Positions 7,901 through 8,845 of a stretch of 8,845 nt of DNA are shown here, in pieces. Where the stretch lies: assembly GCA_028823075.1 (NCBI GenBank), contig JAPKCE010000065.1:1-8845 (forward strand), read 5' to 3'. Both the position numbers and the translations under genes were made by a program. The stretch is from Myxococcota bacterium (GTDB lineage: Bacteria > Myxococcota > UBA4151). Under the pieces are notes generated by a model. That model had not been told where the DNA came from. It made no database searches and was given only the letters and a program-made list of their open reading frames with translations. Every line of letters starts with the position of its first letter. Position 1 is the first letter of the stretch.

Positions 7901-8480
7901 CGAGTTGTCCGTTGCCGTTAGCGTCCTCTGGGTGGTCGTCGAAAATGAGCGTTGAGGAGCTGGCGCGTTGGTCATCTGCATAATAGCGCGGCCGCGGCAG
8001 GTGTGGTGCGTCTGAGTTGCCCGAGCCGGGCAAAAGATAAGGGAAAAACCCGCGGTTTAAGTCGAGGTTTACCGCCTCGCCATTGTTCAGATCGATGAGT
8101 AAAATAGCGTCGTTACCGAAATCGTCTTCGCCATGGTGGGTGTTGGCGATGCTGCAGAGATCAACGGGCGCATCGAAGGCAACAGTGATCGGGCTGTAGG
8201 TACCAAACCCGTCCAAGGTATTGGCGCGCTGGCGCAGCTCGACTTCCATGCGCGTGGCACCCTCTTCACTAATGTTCAGATAGCGACCCGTTGGGCTTGC
8301 CGGGTCGAGCCGTGTGGCAAGGTCGGTGGGGAAGGGGATCTCTGGCAGGGGCCTGGCGTCGAGATCAAAGATGATGACCGGTCCGGCGCTAGAGTCGGGC
8401 GCCGCGGCTAGGTATTCGGGTGAACCCGAGCGGTCGCAGGCGACGGCGATAAGCAACAAGGGGAGGTGGCGGAGCATCAT
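4947..8480 (-). CDS. Large lipoprotein with alpha/beta-hydrolase (lipase/esterase-like) core and Ca-binding loops
   Basis: 1177 aa. Signal MMLRHLPLLLIAVAC gives acylated Cys15, with Asp at +2. Residues about 35-310 form a beta-rich N-terminal region with IPFPTDL (48-54) and FTWTFTTST near 300-308, recalling the N-terminal domain of bacterial virulence-factor-type lipases and SbsA-like Ig domains. The hydrolase core shows GHGYTSTR (483-490, probable oxyanion region) and nucleophile elbow GQSLGG (636-641, Ser638). Asp915 (ADMNVPV) or Asp715 (NDITVPV) could be the acid, and His1066 (DHGF) the base. EF-hand or dockerin-like loops lie at 186-197, 198-206, 550-562 and 616-624. The C-terminal 165 residues are Cys-rich (ten cysteines, including ACEADSDC). 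AGGAG lies 5 nt before the ATG; the start overlaps the previous stop. Probably an envelope- or surface-anchored esterase or lipase; substrate unknown. Confidence 0.87.
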   Translation of the reverse strand: MMLRHLPLLLIAVACDRSGSPEYLAAAPDSSAGPVIIFDLDARPLPEIPFPTDLATRLDPASPTGRYLNISEEGATRMEVELRQRANTLDGFGTYSPITVAFDAPVDLCSIANTHHGEDDFGNDAILLIDLNNGEAVNLDLNRGFFPYLLPGSGNSDAPHLPRPRYYADDQRASSSTLIFDDHPEDANGNGQLDPGEDSDQDGKLDGPAHQALPNCEKPWRYVENTIWETETNTLQIRPIRPLQPGHTYAMVLTNRLKDSQGAAVRSPFPGINHPRQTGALSTLPSHLSALGLSVGDIAFTWTFTTSTASEDLFAIREGMYGSGQFAWLDEKFPADWQSLHRMLDEDDPSLTPGGSVHMMRGERLASMLAQIGPETGLIEDSAAGRNLLSSMKNIDYLISGSFISPNFMVDRDGFAGDGCPDHLGAKATVDCKTPDNDDEIFEINRLTGEAVVGEGRVPFWCAIPKDEFRITPGQPFPVSIYGHGYTSTRFEMVGFAGFHARMGIATCSLEAFGHGLAVPVELNGVIASISERYHGKGLVAALMDGQARDLDNNGTVNSGGDFWTADTFHTRDAVRQTAVDWIAFYRSLRSFDGQKSWNLGVLGADGAELSGIAGDFDGDGQVDIGGRNNMYFAWGQSLGGIVSGVVAGVEASLTAAAPTAGAAGLLDVGVRSVQGGVKEAIHLRFMGLVVHAAPHGPGGAKTRINFIASSTNNDITVPVAETDALAVGETMRVRNLRNGEVREMVARPIGNGAVVRVHIPSNALTGTEKARLAGLEPDRNGLVTALPVDPKWLDNDLLGDRLIIEIDRADGSTETINAFGGLTNTDGTGSRSVPLFQGLYLVEGTPLHAVAGGLGKYRSTPDYRRFVAIAATVLEAGDPVSFARYYAKEPKDVSAYDPDASPGTATMVIPTVADMNVPVNTGIAMATAAGIVTLNRSENPQVYDHYGRSQGQALADSFSLEAVVRKRRWTVGDTGDRPLWDAESNPAGIVFDADDLDQGQDAWNEPGFSELGELCAGGSEHLSCRYPWACGGDNAPCAPLKATFEMSDGRKSALRMPVVSPTGDHGFLFPQPEARLTGGYDIAGHMVNLVGWFFRSGGRELPEELCMGVHPSSIMSACVESLCVPGVPDEDALACEADSDCVEAYPLGVPNPEDPAYAVRDNNNADSHLCTWIEEL
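4953..4958 (-). promoter_or_regulatory. Ribosome binding site GAGGAG deciding the start at 4944
   Basis: Minus-strand GAGGAG encodes the Glu-Glu near the end of the hydrolase and lies 8 nt before ATG 4944. It supports this start rather than 4971 and links translation of the two genes. Confidence 0.75.
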
Positions 8481-8845
8481 TTGCTCTCCTTTTCAAGAGC
8501 CCGCAGGGTAAAGCCCGTACGCAAAGCAAAGATAGGTTTGGGCTCGGCAGCGGCTAAGGCTGCTCCGGGCTGAGCAGCGGCGCCATCAAGGCTTAGGCGC
8601 AAGGCATAACGGCGTTGTAACTTGGCGCTCCAACTCAAACCGGCGTTGAGTTCAATTCCAAGGTCGTGAGCACTGGGCTGACCAAAGGCATTGCTCGGCT
8701 CACCGCGACGAAAGCTCATATAAGGGTCGGCGCTGCCGTCCGGGAGGCCGGCGACCACTAAGCCCAAATGCACGCCGCTTTTCGATTTGCCCGAGCCGAT
8801 GCGGTAGCTGATCCTGGGGTTGAGATAAACAGCGCCAGCGACGCG
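8477..8845 (-). CDS. Outer-membrane beta-barrel-like protein, C-terminal part (N-terminus beyond right edge)
   Basis: The frame is open to the window edge; 122 residues are visible and the true start is outside. An internal GTG at 8773 should not be taken as the start, since the codons before it read as a beta strand (VYLNPRISYRIG) continuous with what follows. The segment alternates amphipathic strands and turns: VYLNPRISYRIG, GVHLGLVVAG, DLGIELNAGLSWSA, RYALRLSLDG, IFALRTGFTLRA. That is the signature of the end of a transmembrane beta-barrel. Unlike classical porins it does not finish with an aromatic residue but with a short charged tail (LEKESK). No cysteines occur in the visible part. 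Its TGA overlaps the hydrolase start by ATGA, so the barrel and the lipoprotein are made together; a role in anchoring or exporting the hydrolase is possible but not shown. Confidence 0.7.
   Translation of the reverse strand, partial: RVAGAVYLNPRISYRIGSGKSKSGVHLGLVVAGLPDGSADPYMSFRRGEPSNAFGQPSAHDLGIELNAGLSWSAKLQRRYALRLSLDGAAAQPGAALAAAEPKPIFALRTGFTLRALEKESK
8486..8490 (-). promoter_or_regulatory. Ribosome binding site AGGAG before the large hydrolase
   Basis: Minus-strand AGGAG lies 5 nt before ATG 8480 and 8 nt before a second ATG at 8477. It is within the last codons of the upstream gene, whose TGA overlaps the tandem starts. Confidence 0.7.

Overview
The window looks like chromosomal DNA from a Myxococcota or related 'deltaproteobacterial' lineage. 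The reasons are moderately GC-rich DNA, a high density of lipoprotein and envelope genes, an Asp-Ala-Gly-rich linker behind a lipoprotein signal, Cys-x-x-Asp-x-Asp-Cys style motifs, and a clear MYXO-CTERM-type C-terminal sorting tail. I see no mobile element, CRISPR array, rRNA or tRNA. The genes are packed tightly, with several ATGA or stop-stop overlaps.

Left block (1-2735, minus strand, read right to left): a polytopic GT-C-like membrane glycosyltransferase overlaps by ATGA a single-pass, Cys-rich membrane protein with a probable jelly-roll periplasmic domain. After a 56-bp gap comes the start of a lipoprotein that runs off the left edge. This looks like a small envelope or glycan-modification operon.

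Centre (2837-4195, plus strand): a gap of about 100 bp separates this divergent pair. A small beta-rich lipoprotein is followed after 3 bp by ttcA, the tRNA 2-thiocytidine-32 synthetase with its PP-loop and Fe-S cysteines. ttcA is the only gene here with a firmly assigned enzymatic function.

Right block (4192-8845, minus strand): the C-terminal end of an outer-membrane beta-barrel protein (cut by the right edge) overlaps a very large lipoprotein (1177 aa) that carries an alpha/beta-hydrolase core, a Ser nucleophile elbow and several Ca-binding loops. That in turn abuts a 250-aa exported protein with a MYXO-CTERM tail. The three genes are coupled by an ATGA overlap and a 2-bp gap, so they probably form one operon for a surface hydrolase and its partners. 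The last gene converges on ttcA, and their stop codons share 4 bp.

The most interesting part is the right block: a possible surface-lipase module of barrel, large Ca-binding lipoprotein hydrolase and a protein with signals at both ends. Substrate and joint function are inference only.
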